A stretch of 26,264 nucleotides of DNA. Origin: Cladophialophora immunda. Its lineage: Eukaryota; Ascomycota; Eurotiomycetes; Chaetothyriales; Herpotrichiellaceae. Location: contig NW_015622552.1 of the NCBI RefSeq assembly GCF_000835495.1, positions 1 through 26,264 on the forward strand, given 5' to 3'. The translations under genes were made by a program, and so were the position numbers. Shown one piece after another: positions 1 to 9,708 of the stretch. How positions within the stretch are numbered: position 1 is the stretch's first letter; each line of letters begins with the position of its first letter. Under the pieces are notes generated by a model. The model was not told the DNA's origin and did no database searches. It was given only the letters and a program-made list of their open reading frames with translations.

Positions 1-10
1 GGGGGGGGGG
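1..10. other. Poly-G run at left end of the sequence
   Basis: The sequence opens with ten consecutive G and closes with seven (26258-26264). Mononucleotide G at both physical ends is typical of sequencing or assembly artefacts, for example no-signal calls in two-colour chemistry, rather than biology. It suggests that the window is a complete short contig and that genes near the ends may be cut by assembly. No telomeric TTAGGG/CCCTAA array is present at either end. Confidence 0.5.
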
Positions 11-504
11 AGCCTGGAATAGACTGATTGTTTAGGATTGTCAGACTCTAGCCACTGTGTCGACTCGAAGAAGTTTGCGCCGAATTTGAGATCTCAAGTG
101 AAGCTGGTTCAATAGGCACAAGTATGAGCCACCAGTGAGAAACAGCTAGAGAAGACCGGAGAGGCGTGGATATATAACGGTTCCTAGCGACAGCGTGCAT
201 GTGCATCTTTGGTTCGATTCTTTTAGTTCGCGAAAAGGACTAGGTGTTTCGGCATCGCGACACCGCAGTTCACCTCAATCCCCGTTCATGTAGGAGAGAG
301 TACCCATCGCATGTCTCTAGTCTACCACTCGGTTCCACACGTAGCTCCCTGATAGACGTTAGAGCCAGACTGGTGGTGCCATCAGTACTACCCCGATATG
401 GGAAGACATAGAAACAGTCAGTGGACCTTTGAATGACCCACTTGAGGGGTCAAAGTCATCTCCTACCTTCTGGCCCGAAATCTTAGTCTATTGCGGCATT
501 GGCC
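11..504. other. Intergenic, no gene seen
   Basis: Neither strand has an ORF with plausible fungal coding character, and I see no repeat or RNA gene. It could be flank of a gene lying beyond the contig end. Confidence 0.5.
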
Positions 505-584
505 GAAGAAGAAGGAAAGAGAGACAAGGAAGAAAGCCAAAAAGAAGAAGGGGGGAGAGGGGGGGGAGGGAGGGAGAGAGAGAA
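505..584 (+). repeat. Polypurine low-complexity tract with G-quadruplex-like core
   Basis: About 80 bases are almost uninterrupted A/G; the only pyrimidines are at 525 and 537-538. The centre (550-573) has four or more closely spaced runs of three to eight G, the pattern expected of an intramolecular G-quadruplex. On the minus strand this is a CT-rich tract of the kind common in fungal promoters and 5' leaders. A minus-strand ORF crosses it, but its C-terminal part is only translated low-complexity sequence. Confidence 0.7.
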
Positions 585-1126
585 CGTGTATGAGCGCGGG
601 AGCGCGCAAGAGATAGAAGGAGAGAGAACAGTGTGTGATAGAGTGCGTGTGTCCAAAATCGCCTGGCCGGAAGAAGGAGGGCAAAGAATAGAGGGAGCGA
701 ATATCGGGGATACTATGTAGGCAGCTGAGTAGACCATCCAATATATCATGAAGCCTACTAGAACACTTAGTGTGATGTTGAGGGAGGCTCACGTGCAACC
801 CTTCGCCGGAAGTGGCCCCGCAAAGCCCTCCCTCGGAGGCGGCTCTGAGGCCATTATCCTCGAAATCGCAAAGAGAGTGGAAGGTGGACTGCGGAGGCGA
901 CCTAGGCCGGGATACCAGTGACCTGCCGACGTGAGCATATGAGACATAAAAAGACTGCAAAGGGCGCCAAAAGATTTCGACTGAGGGCCGGCCAGCAGGA
1001 TCGTCTCCCACCATATCGGTCACAAGGTTGACCTACTTTGACCCGAACCATTTTTCCTTCTCCACAGTCAATACGGTACAACCTTAGAGCGAGGAGTCTC
1101 AAGTTCCCGGCCCAGATCGTACGTAG

Positions 1127-1459
1127 CCAAAGGCGCTGTTGGACGCAGGGCGGTCTCATCCAGGACGTTGGTCATTTTTCCAGGGTACTGAATGGTTGCC
1201 ACAAACTTCGGGCCAGCGCAAGTTTTATTACCCAATTACACAAGGCAACTCCCATTTTATGAAGCAATGGTTTGACGGGCGAGAAGATACGAGTGGTGCC
1301 ACTGCACTGAATCCCCCTGTGCGAAGTTACATACCTAATCCCTTTACTGCTTTTAAAAGGTTGCAGACGAGACGATTTCCCAATGAGACGGAAGCATTGA
1401 CGGCCGTAATAAGGTTTCTGGCTAGCTATGACGTACGACATATCTTCAACGACCATTGA
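1127..1459 (+). CDS. Hypothetical ORF or exon fragment, unrecognised
   Basis: The frame is open from just after an in-frame TAG at 1124-1126 to a TGA at 1457-1459. No ATG lies near its 5' end; the first in-frame ATG is at 1259. If it is real it is therefore an internal or terminal exon, and the TAG itself could be part of a splice acceptor. The translation has a mixed, non-repetitive composition with several aromatics (WSFFQ, KFYYPIT, MKQWFDG), unlike the neighbouring short ORFs. I do not recognise a family. It could equally be chance or an old relic. No joining exon could be found on either side. Confidence 0.2.
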   Translation, partial: PKALLDAGRSHPGRWSFFQGTEWLPQTSGQRKFYYPITQGNSHFMKQWFDGREDTSGATALNPPVRSYIPNPFTAFKRLQTRRFPNETEALTAVIRFLASYDVRHIFNDH

Positions 1460-2906
1460 GCGAGTGGCGTAAGATGTGGCGGAGGAAGATTAACGCGCAG
1501 GCTCAAGACGACGGGTGCTCGTCTCAGAGGATCGTCGGTCCCTCCACTATTGTCCGGGAGGCTCTAATGCGGGTGAGCCTTGGTTAGTGCGAAGGAGCTA
1601 TTTAGGCTCGTGGCCAAAGACACTGATAGCTTGGCATCCGTTCCCCAGTACGGGCATGGTGAGTGGTCTTGATATCCATCTAAGTAAGGCCAGCGGGCCT
1701 GGGTGTCCATTGCTTTAGCGCCTTCTTTTCTTTTTTTTTCGTTGGGCGGATATCGCGAGTTCATTTGAGATGATCCATGATATGATCAACCTCCTCTTCT
1801 TGTAATCCAATAGCAAAAAGGGTGACTGAAAGCTTGAGGAACCGAGCGTGCCGCCTCTAGACAAGTCGATTGTGGGGCTCAGCAATAGGTAGCGCCTCAA
1901 GCTAGTGATCCTTCCCAAAACCGGCCAATTACAATTAGCTATTAAGCGATGACTTTTGAGCGCCACAAATAGGAAAGTCGAACATCCCAGTCAGGGAGAT
2001 AAGGTGGTTCGATTACAAACTCATCTGTACTGCGTACAACACAACATTCAAGAAATAAGGGCCCTTTGCGTCGTCCAATTGTTGAGAGGGCGGCTTTAGC
2101 GGCTTGGCCTCAAACACAACCCCACCAAGAAGAACGATCCGCCACATCCTGAACCAGTAACTGAATAGCGAATTGCGAAGTCTAGGTCAAACAGTCAAGA
2201 GCAAGAAAAAGCTAGAGGGGGGCAGCAGCCGCCATAGACAAATTTGCTTTGTGACCCTAACTCTCCTACGACGACCCATACTAGTTGAGGAACAATTCCC
2301 TTTCGCAATGTTTACGAACTTGATAAAATTGGCCAATGATTATCCGAGTTGGGAAAGCCAAGTTTTAGAAAATAACCAGTAAGCTTTGTGTATTCTCCCC
2401 TCCCCGCCTTATCTATCGAATCGCTTTTGTTATGCCCACACAAGCAAAACCATAGTACTAAGATATATTCCGTACCGGGCTCCGACCGGGGCGCGCGACT
2501 AGTTCAGCAAAATCTATTCCCATATAGTCTGGAAACTACTCCGTACACTGCCGACCAAAATCCCCGGAGTTTTGGCATACTTCTCGAGACCAAATGCTAT
2601 ATAGTGTACTGTAGCTTAGCGACAAAAGCGCTATTTCAGGATCGTAGGTAGCTAGGCATTACTCAATTACGAATGCAAAAATCCCCCACCCCCAAAACCC
2701 CCGGTGGGGAAGTATGTTATGCTTTAAGGATGGCGCAAACTTTTGGTAGTTTGATGCTAGAATCGTTGTGAAGGTGGTGTCAAATGAAGACGAGTTCATA
2801 TTGACACCTTGGTATGATGTGTTGAGACCGTGCTGACGCTTACGTGGCCGAATGCCTCAGGGTGATGCTTGTGACGTTGAAGAAGCATATTGAAGTAGAA
2901 GCGTCG
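1460..2906. other. Intergenic, short unassigned ORFs only
   Basis: Short open frames occur at 1515-1718, 2173-2382 and 2388-2651 on the plus strand. None has a recognisable motif, a convincing start or splice signals linking it to another frame. The stretch holds one C-rich hairpin (listed separately) and one copy of a 13-base sequence repeated near 8.95 kb. Confidence 0.4.
2684..2709. repeat. C-rich inverted repeat (7-bp stem, 12-base loop)
   Basis: CCCCACC at 2684-2690 is the exact reverse complement of GGTGGGG at 2703-2709. The loop is itself two C-runs separated by AAAA. It lies about 200 bases beyond the stop of the minus-strand gene ending at 2907. A role in transcription termination or i-motif formation is possible but unsupported. 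Confidence 0.5.
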
Positions 2907-3933
2907 TTACGGCCCAGATGTTCGTGAAAGGGTAAAGTTTGAGGAGAGGTGAATTATTATATCTTCTTCTACCGGGCTCAGCTCGTTGAACCGGCAATCT
3001 CCAGGGAGCTCGTACAACGCCGATGCGTGCGACAAAGCAGGGCAAGCAGGGGGCCGTAGAGGATGAGGAGGAGAAGGGAGGGGGAGGGGAGGGGGAGGAA
3101 GAGGAGGAGCCGAAGAAGGAGGAAGGGGGGGAAGGGCTTTGTCTTCCCAGAATCGCCCTGTAGTTATCCCGGTTGGCCGAAGTGGCCGTTGCTTCCCACC
3201 ATGAATGTCTGGCCTTGAAGAAGCTATCGCTCTCGGCATTGGCTGTCGTTGCACGCGTTGAACGAGAGCAGGATTTGCGCGTACAGCGCGCATCCGTTGC
3301 CGCCGGTATTTCAGGGAGAGGAGAGCAAATATACACGCCAACGCGCACACGACCACCACGAGAGCACTGATGGCGATGATAACGATAAGGCTCGTCTGTA
3401 AAGCTGCTGGAGAGTGCGGACTGGTCTGATAAGGTGTCGTATATAAGTTGTTAGATATCACAGTGAGCGGACTCATGCTCGGGACTTGATTCGGAACCAA
3501 CACCGTTGGTACAGGAGTGCGACACATTGCTAGAGATGATACGCCGACATGATCCAGTGACCATCCTCTGCCGTGCATTTTGCTCCGTCAGTTGATGTCT
3601 TCAATATGGACTGCAGAAGAAACCTTACGAAGGACAGCAATGTCCCGCCGCTCCGACAAATCCGTAAGGACATGTAGGTAAAAACAGCTGTACATTGCTA
3701 AAAACGTCAAATGGACAACAGGTCGGACGACCCGCTGAGCAGCCGATCAGTGGCAATAAAGAGGAAATCCCCGCGCCTGACACAAGAACAAAGTATGGCT
3801 GAGAACAGACTCCCGTAAGCAGTACGGCATCGCCAAGCTTTACCGTGGTTGAAGCTGTGGGTGCGGTAGTGCTCGGGAGAGCGATGACAACATCTGTCAC
3901 GGTGGAATGAGGCGTTCTGCTATAGCCCAACAT
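2907..3933 (-). CDS. Cys-rich single-pass membrane protein with Pro-rich cytoplasmic tail
   Basis: Two exons, 3933-3629 and 3567-2907, join across a 61-base intron (GTAAGG donor, CTGAC branch, GGCAG acceptor) and give 321 residues from an ATG at 3933. The join is well supported because it restores the motif CCPSGW exactly at the junction. Residues 1-158 form an ectodomain with a C..CC..C..CC..C pattern (C65, C72-C73, C88, C99-C100, C117). This is the layout of a widespread, largely uncharacterised filamentous-ascomycete family with one transmembrane helix. Here the helix spans about 159-185 and is followed by a basic stop-transfer KYRRQR. The tail has a Pro-rich tract (about 247-276), a typical SH3/WW ligand, and an ELPG motif near residue 288. 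No N-terminal signal peptide is visible, so the helix may act as signal anchor, or a 5' exon is missing. A surface sensor or wall-linked role is inference. Confidence 0.8.
3076..3128 (+). repeat. G-rich purine tract opposite the Pro-rich codons
   Basis: The plus strand here is a run of GGAGG/GGGGA units with several G-runs of three or more. It is the template strand of the minus-strand membrane-protein gene, and the complementary CCT/CCC codons encode its Pro-rich tail. The tract may form a G-quadruplex in the template and is prone to length change, so the proline number may vary between strains. Confidence 0.6.
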
Positions 3934-5019
3934 CGAAAAAGAAAGAGGCGAGGATTCGGCCCGACACGTAAGATGCCGGGGGAGGATCGGTGTGCTCTCG
4001 TAGCATAAATGTTGCGGCGATTGAATATGACAGCTACGTCTAAGAAGAGAATCACGTTGACTCGAACGGGTGGCCTAGCGATAGTTTTCCGTGCTTCCCA
4101 GCCTCTCTAGAACCTCTCTATACCTTATCAATCGCGCACCTACGTCAACATACGCCATTTTGGCTGTGCGGTGCTGATACCGGCAGCAAATGAGCTGAGA
4201 AGATCAAGGTATTGATACGCTCCCCACTCTGTCGATTTGAAATTGTCATTTTCGAAGGTAAATATTTGTCCACCAAATATATTGAGTCAAACGACATAAG
4301 AAGCATCGAAATGGGGTTGGATATAGGTAATGATAATGAATTCAATGAAACTCAGGAGTCAAAATAAAACGCGACGTCGAAGAGAGATAAAACCAGTGTC
4401 AATCTCCAGCAGTAAATACTGCTTAGGAAGTCGAAAATAACGGATTCGCCGTAAAATTCGGAGGAAAGTTTAGGAGGGAGGTCGGCGAAAAGTAGAGAAG
4501 TGGAAATCAAGGGAACGTCTCTCCTAGAGTTAGATAACTTTTCGGCTACCTATTCATAGTAGCCTGTTCACCGTAGTTCTTTGTTAGCTGTGGTTAGCAT
4601 TCTAGATGTGCTAAATAAACAAGCGTCGAAAAGGAAACGGAACAAAAGCAAAGTTTCATCACATCTTTCTGTATCCCACCACGCCTGATGTAAAGAAAGC
4701 GAGACCGAAAACTTGACTGAATGTAGTTTCGAATACTTTCTTATTACGATTGCGCGTTGGCAGGAGATGAATCTATCGTTTCGGACCATCTTCTTGTTTT
4801 CATACAATACAGCTTTTGTCACCATGACTACTGAAGATCGTAGGGTCGGAGTAAAGGATATCTGCTCTCCACGACCGGACAATATTACCTAGACATCTAT
4901 TAAAATCCGTATAACGCTCTCATATATTAGACTGAGGATGAGCTCCTACCTCGTCTCACTAGGACAGTGCGACGGTGAATAGTCGTAGGACCGCCCCGCG
5001 ACCAAGTCCATTTCTCACC
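3934..5019. promoter_or_regulatory. Divergent intergenic region between two membrane-protein genes
   Basis: About 1.1 kb separates the minus-strand start at 3933 from the plus-strand start at 5020, so both upstream regions must lie here. No strong TATA box or recognised binding-site cluster stands out. The last bases before the plus-strand ATG (TTTCTCACCATG) are a good fungal start context. Short ORFs at 4145-4345 and 4568-4882 on the minus strand look like chance frames. Confidence 0.45.
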
Positions 5020-5918
5020 ATGTCAGATGGCAAGTGGGTAAAACTCCTCGTATTGTGCGCCTTCTCAGCCGCAGCGCTCTACTGTGTGATTACTAGTGTT
5101 CTATCACTCTGCCTCGAGAAGGCTAAACGCGAAGGAATCATCAGCTTCGAGGTACATCCTATTGTCTTCGTTTTGTCAACAGACTAACCGGCAGGAAATC
5201 TGGCCCATAGTTCGATTTTCCCGCTGCACACTTTGCATCTCAACGTGACTTGCTGTCCGTGCACGCGCACCCACTCCCAACCGAGGTCGCCACCGTTGCG
5301 AGTGAGGCGGCCACGGCCGCATCTCACGTCGCTAGCCAGGTTAGTAGCGCCGCTGGCACAGTTGGCACAGCCGTTTCGGAGGCTGCGGATGCCCTTCCCC
5401 GAAATTTTACCGCCGGCACAAAAAGTTTCTGTATAGGGTTCACTCACATCAGTGAATGCTACAATCTGCCGGTGAACATCCTCAAGGCTTTGCCGTCGAC
5501 TCTACCAAGCATTTTGAGTAATCACTTGGACCAATTCCATCTATTGAACGACGTCCTCTCCTCCTTGACCACGTCATTTGTCTATGACACTTTCATTGTA
5601 ACGTTGGTAGCCACGGTGGCAATAACGGTCGTGTTTATATGGTCCCTCGTATACGTTCGACCGAATGCGACTCCTCCGCAGCGATGGCGTTTCCTATGGT
5701 GGACGTTTACATTCGTGATAGGGTTACTGAGTATTACGTTCTTCTTGGTTCCCGGTGTTGTCACCTACGTGGTGTACTCGAAGGTGCAAGGTTTGTCACT
5801 GATCTCCACTATTAAACAAGGGTCTCTCAGTGTATCAACTTTGGCTGGAGCGGTTTGCACATTCGCTATGATATCACTCATGATGTTTACAGCCCCCAGG
5901 GCAAAAGATAGAGATTGA
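5020..5918 (+). CDS. Four-transmembrane protein, SUR7/claudin-like topology
   Basis: Two exons, 5020-5151 and 5211-5918, join across a 59-base intron (GTACAT donor, GACTAAC branch site near 5182, ATAG acceptor) in phase 0. They give 279 residues. The ATG at 5020 is chosen for its CTCACCATG context and because it opens directly into a hydrophobic helix. Predicted helices are at about 7-32, 172-193, 208-233 and 251-271. Between the first and second lies a long extracellular-type loop. It has an Ala/Val/Ser-rich helical stretch (about 68-107) and a two-cysteine segment, CIGFTHISEC (118-127). One helix, a large first loop with paired cysteines and three further helices is the plan of fungal SUR7/PalI-type and claudin-like proteins. 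The sequence match is too weak for a firm family call. The short C-terminus is basic and acidic (RAKDRD). It would act in the plasma membrane; the substrate or partner is unknown. Confidence 0.8.
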
Positions 5919-6092
5919 CCGAGGATCATTTATCGCCGTAAAGTCGAGCACGCCATTCGTGGCGAGACCGATGGTAATCTCGACGGAGGGTGAAAACCAG
6001 TGGGAGGTAGAAGGAATCTCGGAAAGTATGTAACGGCAGACGTTAAATGACAAGATAGAGATTATTATTTGTTTCCACATAGACAATATATG

Positions 6093-6102
6093 AATAAATA
6101 AA
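6093..6102 (+). terminator. Probable polyadenylation signal
   Basis: Two overlapping AATAAA hexamers (6093-6098 and 6097-6102) lie about 175 bases after the stop codon of the four-helix membrane-protein gene. This is a reasonable 3' UTR length for a filamentous fungus. Confidence 0.45.
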
Positions 6103-6652
6103 GCGATCTGCAATCATATCTACTCCGTCGCTGCAGACGAGGTACTACTACACTACCGGAATCTCTTGCTAAAGTTAACTTGCGATGAGAATGGCCGGAT
6201 ACTGATTGGACGAGACTCTCGAGAGTGGGACGGGATACCTCAATGACTTGCTGTTTACCGGAGATCTTTTCGTCTTACAAATTTCATCCTCCGTTTTGGA
6301 CTCCAGAGATTCGCTGACATCTCGGCAAATCAGTCCTCCTATGCACAGCGGCACTATAACCGATTACACAACCGGTAGAGTCCCCCGCGCAATGAACGTA
6401 GTCGGGACAGATCAATCGATAAAGATTGTCGCAGTAGAACCAAATGGATAATTTCAGCGGGTGGCAATCTGGTGGCTCACGAGCATGAAACCGATAAAAA
6501 AGGAAAAAGGAAAAGGGACCTTTAGACACCCCTCTAAATATCGAGAAAGAAATTAGATCAAATCAATTTCGACGTCTATGGGAAGAGAAAAGGCCTCTAA
6601 CTTCCACCGTGTTGCCGTAAGCAACAGGCACTCCGCCACTAATAAAGGGCTT
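6103..6652. other. Intergenic between convergent genes
   Basis: This is the tail-to-tail spacer between the plus-strand gene ending at 5918 and the minus-strand gene ending at 6653. A short open frame at 6206-6451 has no ATG in good context and no motif. Nothing else is seen. Confidence 0.4.
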
Positions 6653-7543
6653 TTACATAGCCCAGAAGAGGATGTTCAGAGCTCCAAGGACTTTCAGCAA
6701 ATACTGCGCCCGAGTCACGAGCGCCTCACCACCGGTGAGGGGGCTGCCTGGTGATATCCCGGGAGCACCAGGTGAGGATGCAAAAATGAAACTGGAGGTA
6801 GTCGCCGTGGAAGAAGTGAAGGAGGTGGTCGCAACATTAGGCCCATCCGAGGCGGATACCGTTTCGTACGTTAAAGAAGAATTCATCACGGATTTGAGAA
6901 TGGAGACCGTGGATGGTGAAGGACTCCATGACGTAGTCTCCTCAGGAGTATCCAAAGCTGACGCAGATGAAATACTCGTGACTGTGCCCAACCGACTCAC
7001 GTTGGTCCAGGAGGTTGTGAGCGAGAACCAGTCGGGTTGAGGAGAGCTTCGGGACATTGTCGAGCAATCCAGTGCCATCCGATTTCTGGCACACTCGTCG
7101 TCGTCGGTTGTAGTTGTCACGTTGCCCATTCCTAAGACAGTTGTTGTAGGAGATTCGCTGGCACTTATAGTACTCATAAAAGTGAGAAGGGGAGGTAGCG
7201 GAGATTTGTTAGGCCCGGTGAGGGCCGGTATAGTGTTATGCGGCAGTGGTGGCTGCCACGACACCCATCCAATAGCATCCTTCATCTTAACTGGCGAAGC
7301 GGTGAGAGAACGGCGTTTGTGGTCACTATTACCCAAAGAAACAATCGCCGAGGGATATATCAGACCGGAAAAAGTAGAGTGATTCCAACGTTGGACCGTA
7401 GACTTATTCCACAATTGAACGGTGGTCTCGATTGGGAAGACGTTTGGTATGCCATTCGCCCACACGAAGGTAGGGATCATCAAGGTCGATACTACTATTG
7501 AAATGATGATGCCAGACGAGCCGCGGGACCAGGAGTCGGCCAT
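6653..7543 (-). CDS. Ser/Thr-rich secreted glycoprotein, possibly GPI-anchored
   Basis: The single-exon reading is 296 residues from the ATG at 7543 (context TGTCAATGG). An upstream in-frame TTG is not needed, because the ATG opens straight into a signal peptide: hydrophobic core about 11-28, probable cleavage after VWA near residue 29. The mature part is rich in Ser, Thr and Pro and has six N-glycosylation sequons (N46, N54, N112, N141, N181, N221) but only two cysteines (151 and 160), so it is probably heavily glycosylated and extended. The C-terminus ends in a hydrophobic tail (about 280-296) after a small-residue stretch PLTGGEA. This resembles a GPI-attachment signal, though K284 interrupts the hydrophobic run. 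It fits a fungal wall or plasma-membrane surface protein. No enzymatic domain is recognised. The neighbouring two genes also encode surface-type membrane proteins. Confidence 0.65.
   Translation of the reverse strand: MADSWSRGSSGIIISIVVSTLMIPTFVWANGIPNVFPIETTVQLWNKSTVQRWNHSTFSGLIYPSAIVSLGNSDHKRRSLTASPVKMKDAIGWVSWQPPLPHNTIPALTGPNKSPLPPLLTFMSTISASESPTTTVLGMGNVTTTTDDDECARNRMALDCSTMSRSSPQPDWFSLTTSWTNVSRLGTVTSISSASALDTPEETTSWSPSPSTVSILKSVMNSSLTYETVSASDGPNVATTSFTSSTATTSSFIFASSPGAPGISPGSPLTGGEALVTRAQYLLKVLGALNILFWAM
6724..6772. repeat. Two adjacent hairpins in the C-terminal codons of the secreted protein gene
   Basis: CCTCACC at 6724-6730 pairs with GGTGAGG at 6734-6740 across a 3-base loop. CCTGGTG at 6747-6753 pairs with CACCAGG at 6766-6772 across 12 bases. 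Both stems are perfect 7-mers and lie in the Gly/Pro-rich segment just before the hydrophobic tail, so they may simply reflect codon composition. Confidence 0.5.
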
Positions 7544-9306
7544 GATTGACACTCTGTGGAGGAAAATGGCCCCGAAGGAAGAGTGCAAGACTCTCGGATG
7601 TCTCGCACGAAAGTCGCGGCTAGGGGACCGTGTAAGGCGCGGGTGTAGGACAATTTATAAAAAATGTAATTTTTATTCTGGGAATAATTCACCAGCAGAA
7701 CTACGATACCTTTCAGGACAAAATCAAGTAAGCGCAAGGGGTCGTCGGGGGTAAAATAAGCCGTATGACGAAGAGACAGACCTGGAGAACGAGGTTAACG
7801 GAGAAACCTACCGCTCCCTCCGCCCAGAAAGAAAGGGCCGGAAACGTAGTTGATTGTGTATCATTACTAGACTAGTAGCGCCTTACAAGCAAGAGTTTCA
7901 AATGACTGTCTCTCCTATACCGGCATGCCGATCCGACTCGGGAAACGAGACTCCGGTCGTATTATCGTCTCGTGGTTTGGCTATAGGCGTTCAATCTTCG
8001 GGTTCCTTTTGCTTCCCAAGTGGGGCGAGGGCGGTGGTTCAGCTTGTCAGCTATAGAGATATATTCTCGCAGTCGTAACTCAGTGCTGATCTGAGAGTGT
8101 AATTAGCCAATTTCTTACCTATTCCCCCTTGCACCTTTTTTAGCTTTTCGTTTACTATATTTAATCCTCTCCATAAATTGTATTTCCTCCTTTTGCGACA
8201 GAAAACCGTTCAAAATTTTTCCTTTTCCCGTGAACCTTTGTATTCTGTTTCGTTCTTACTTCTAGGCTTCGATAGCTGCCTCGCTGTATTACAACTCGGC
8301 CTGGTACGATTTCCCCATCATTAACGACTGCCACTCTTCGCTTAGGGTAGTTGAATATGTGAGGCGGTAGAGGGTAAGAGGACGGGGCGGGATGCCGTAA
8401 GGGTGTCTGTCGTTTCCTATAACGTTATTGCCGCAGCAAATAATTTAGTCAGGAAGGAGAGATTAATGTACCTAGAAGTTGGAGGCTTCATAGATTGGTT
8501 GATGATGGTATGGGGCTCTTCGTCGGATAGGCCTCCAGTACACGGGATCAGAAGACTGATGGTTTCTGATAGCTTTAAATTACAAACAAAATTTCGATGA
8601 TCCAAGAATCACGAAAGCTTCAGAATAGCAGAACGGAAATCCAACTCCACTTCATTGCGCCTAGGGTAAGAGGGTCCGCAATCGTACGTTAGTTAGCGTT
8701 CTCGGTATTTTTATCTTGCTTCCGAATATTATTCTTTTAGCTTTCACTTTCGCTCGAAATTGACTCTTATGTCGCTATTTACACGCGGCATTCAAACGAT
8801 CAAGATATTAAGTACTGATTTTGTCGTAAGAGCCCGACTCTCGCCTGAGTGTCTGAAGCATGCATAATACAACTACTAGAAGCGTGCCAACTTATGATGG
8901 TCTCGGATAGCATCTTTCCTGGCCAGCCACATAAGACCAGGACTGATCAAGTAGTGTACTGTAGTGCGACAAAGTCAAGCTTCCGCAAGGCGTGGAAATC
9001 ATATCCCCACAGCGGACCAGGTAGAAGACTTTGGGTTGGTAAACTAGTTGTCTGGGCCACCAGCTTATTGTACAATTATGTACAGCATATATAGAAACCT
9101 TCGGCCTCCTACCTCACTCCGTCTTCTCTTCCTTGGCTACTTCTCTTCTCTCCGTCATTTTATCTAGAGATGGTCCGCGGCCTCTTACTACACCAGATAT
9201 TTCGACTCAATACTTCTGATTCCGTCCCCAATTAGGTCTTCTTAGCTATTATGGTATTCCCAGGCAAATCACGAAAATAAAATCCCTATCATATTTCTCC
9301 GACGAT
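7544..9306. other. Intergenic, no confident gene
   Basis: The region includes a T-rich stretch (about 8140-8260) and short plus-strand frames at 7854-8078, 8403-8600 and 8849-9094, none with motifs. The latter two both contain a segment reading LMVSDS or MMVSDS, and the 8849 frame overlaps a 13-base sequence also present at 2602. A CT-rich stretch at about 9106-9160 resembles a fungal core promoter or 5' leader for the ORF starting at 9307. Confidence 0.35.
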
Positions 9307-9708
9307 ATGCAGTCAGGGGAGCCGCAGCCGGAGGTTCCGACACGATATGAGAGTACTATCGTCGCTGTGAATGATACACCTCCAGAGGATCGAAGTTCAT
9401 CAAACTTTGCCTCTTCAGATCCACAAGCTCTCCAGTCTCCGTGGGACATGGCCCAGGAAGGATCGGCCGGTCTTGTTGCTGCGGGCTTCTCTTCGTCTTC
9501 CCACGCACCTGAAAGGCCTTCGGTGACGGATCTAAGGGTGACAAAGGCCTTCGGAAAGGCAATGACGGAGAAGATATCATTCTGTTTCTCTTTTCGTGAG
9601 GCACGAAGGGCCCAAACCGAGGCCGGGGACATACGGAGACAGACGCTCGCGACGATCCATGAAGAGCGAATCCTTCCGGGTCAAGGCGAAGATGACACTG
9701 ACAGATGA
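9307..9708 (+). CDS. Small hypothetical protein, 133 residues
   Basis: The reading frame runs from an ATG at 9307 to a TGA at 9706-9708. It is preceded by a CT-rich tract about 150 bases upstream, as in many fungal promoters. The product is acidic and Ser/Pro-rich in its first 80 residues. It then has a charged, probably helical segment (about 90-125) with many Arg, Glu and Lys. There is no signal peptide, membrane helix or known motif. A minus-strand frame overlaps the same bases, but its start is weaker. It might be the first exon of a longer gene, since potential acceptor-like sequences follow, but no partner exon was found. Treat it as a weak prediction. Confidence 0.35.
   Translation: MQSGEPQPEVPTRYESTIVAVNDTPPEDRSSSNFASSDPQALQSPWDMAQEGSAGLVAAGFSSSSHAPERPSVTDLRVTKAFGKAMTEKISFCFSFREARRAQTEAGDIRRQTLATIHEERILPGQGEDDTDR

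Noticed and set aside
463..1014. Minus-strand ORF of about 180 codons overlapping the polypurine tract
   Set aside because: Its C-terminal half is a translation of the CT-rich low-complexity tract, the N-terminal half matches nothing I recognise, and no intron signals rescue it.
4568..4882. Minus-strand 104-codon ORF in the divergent promoter region
   Set aside because: It has no motif, lies where upstream regulatory DNA is expected, and has unremarkable composition.
7122..7382. Plus-strand ORFs opposite the Ser/Thr-rich gene (also 6672-7040, 7238-7501)
   Set aside because: They are antisense shadows of the minus-strand coding sequence, which has a signal peptide, sequons and a hydrophobic tail.
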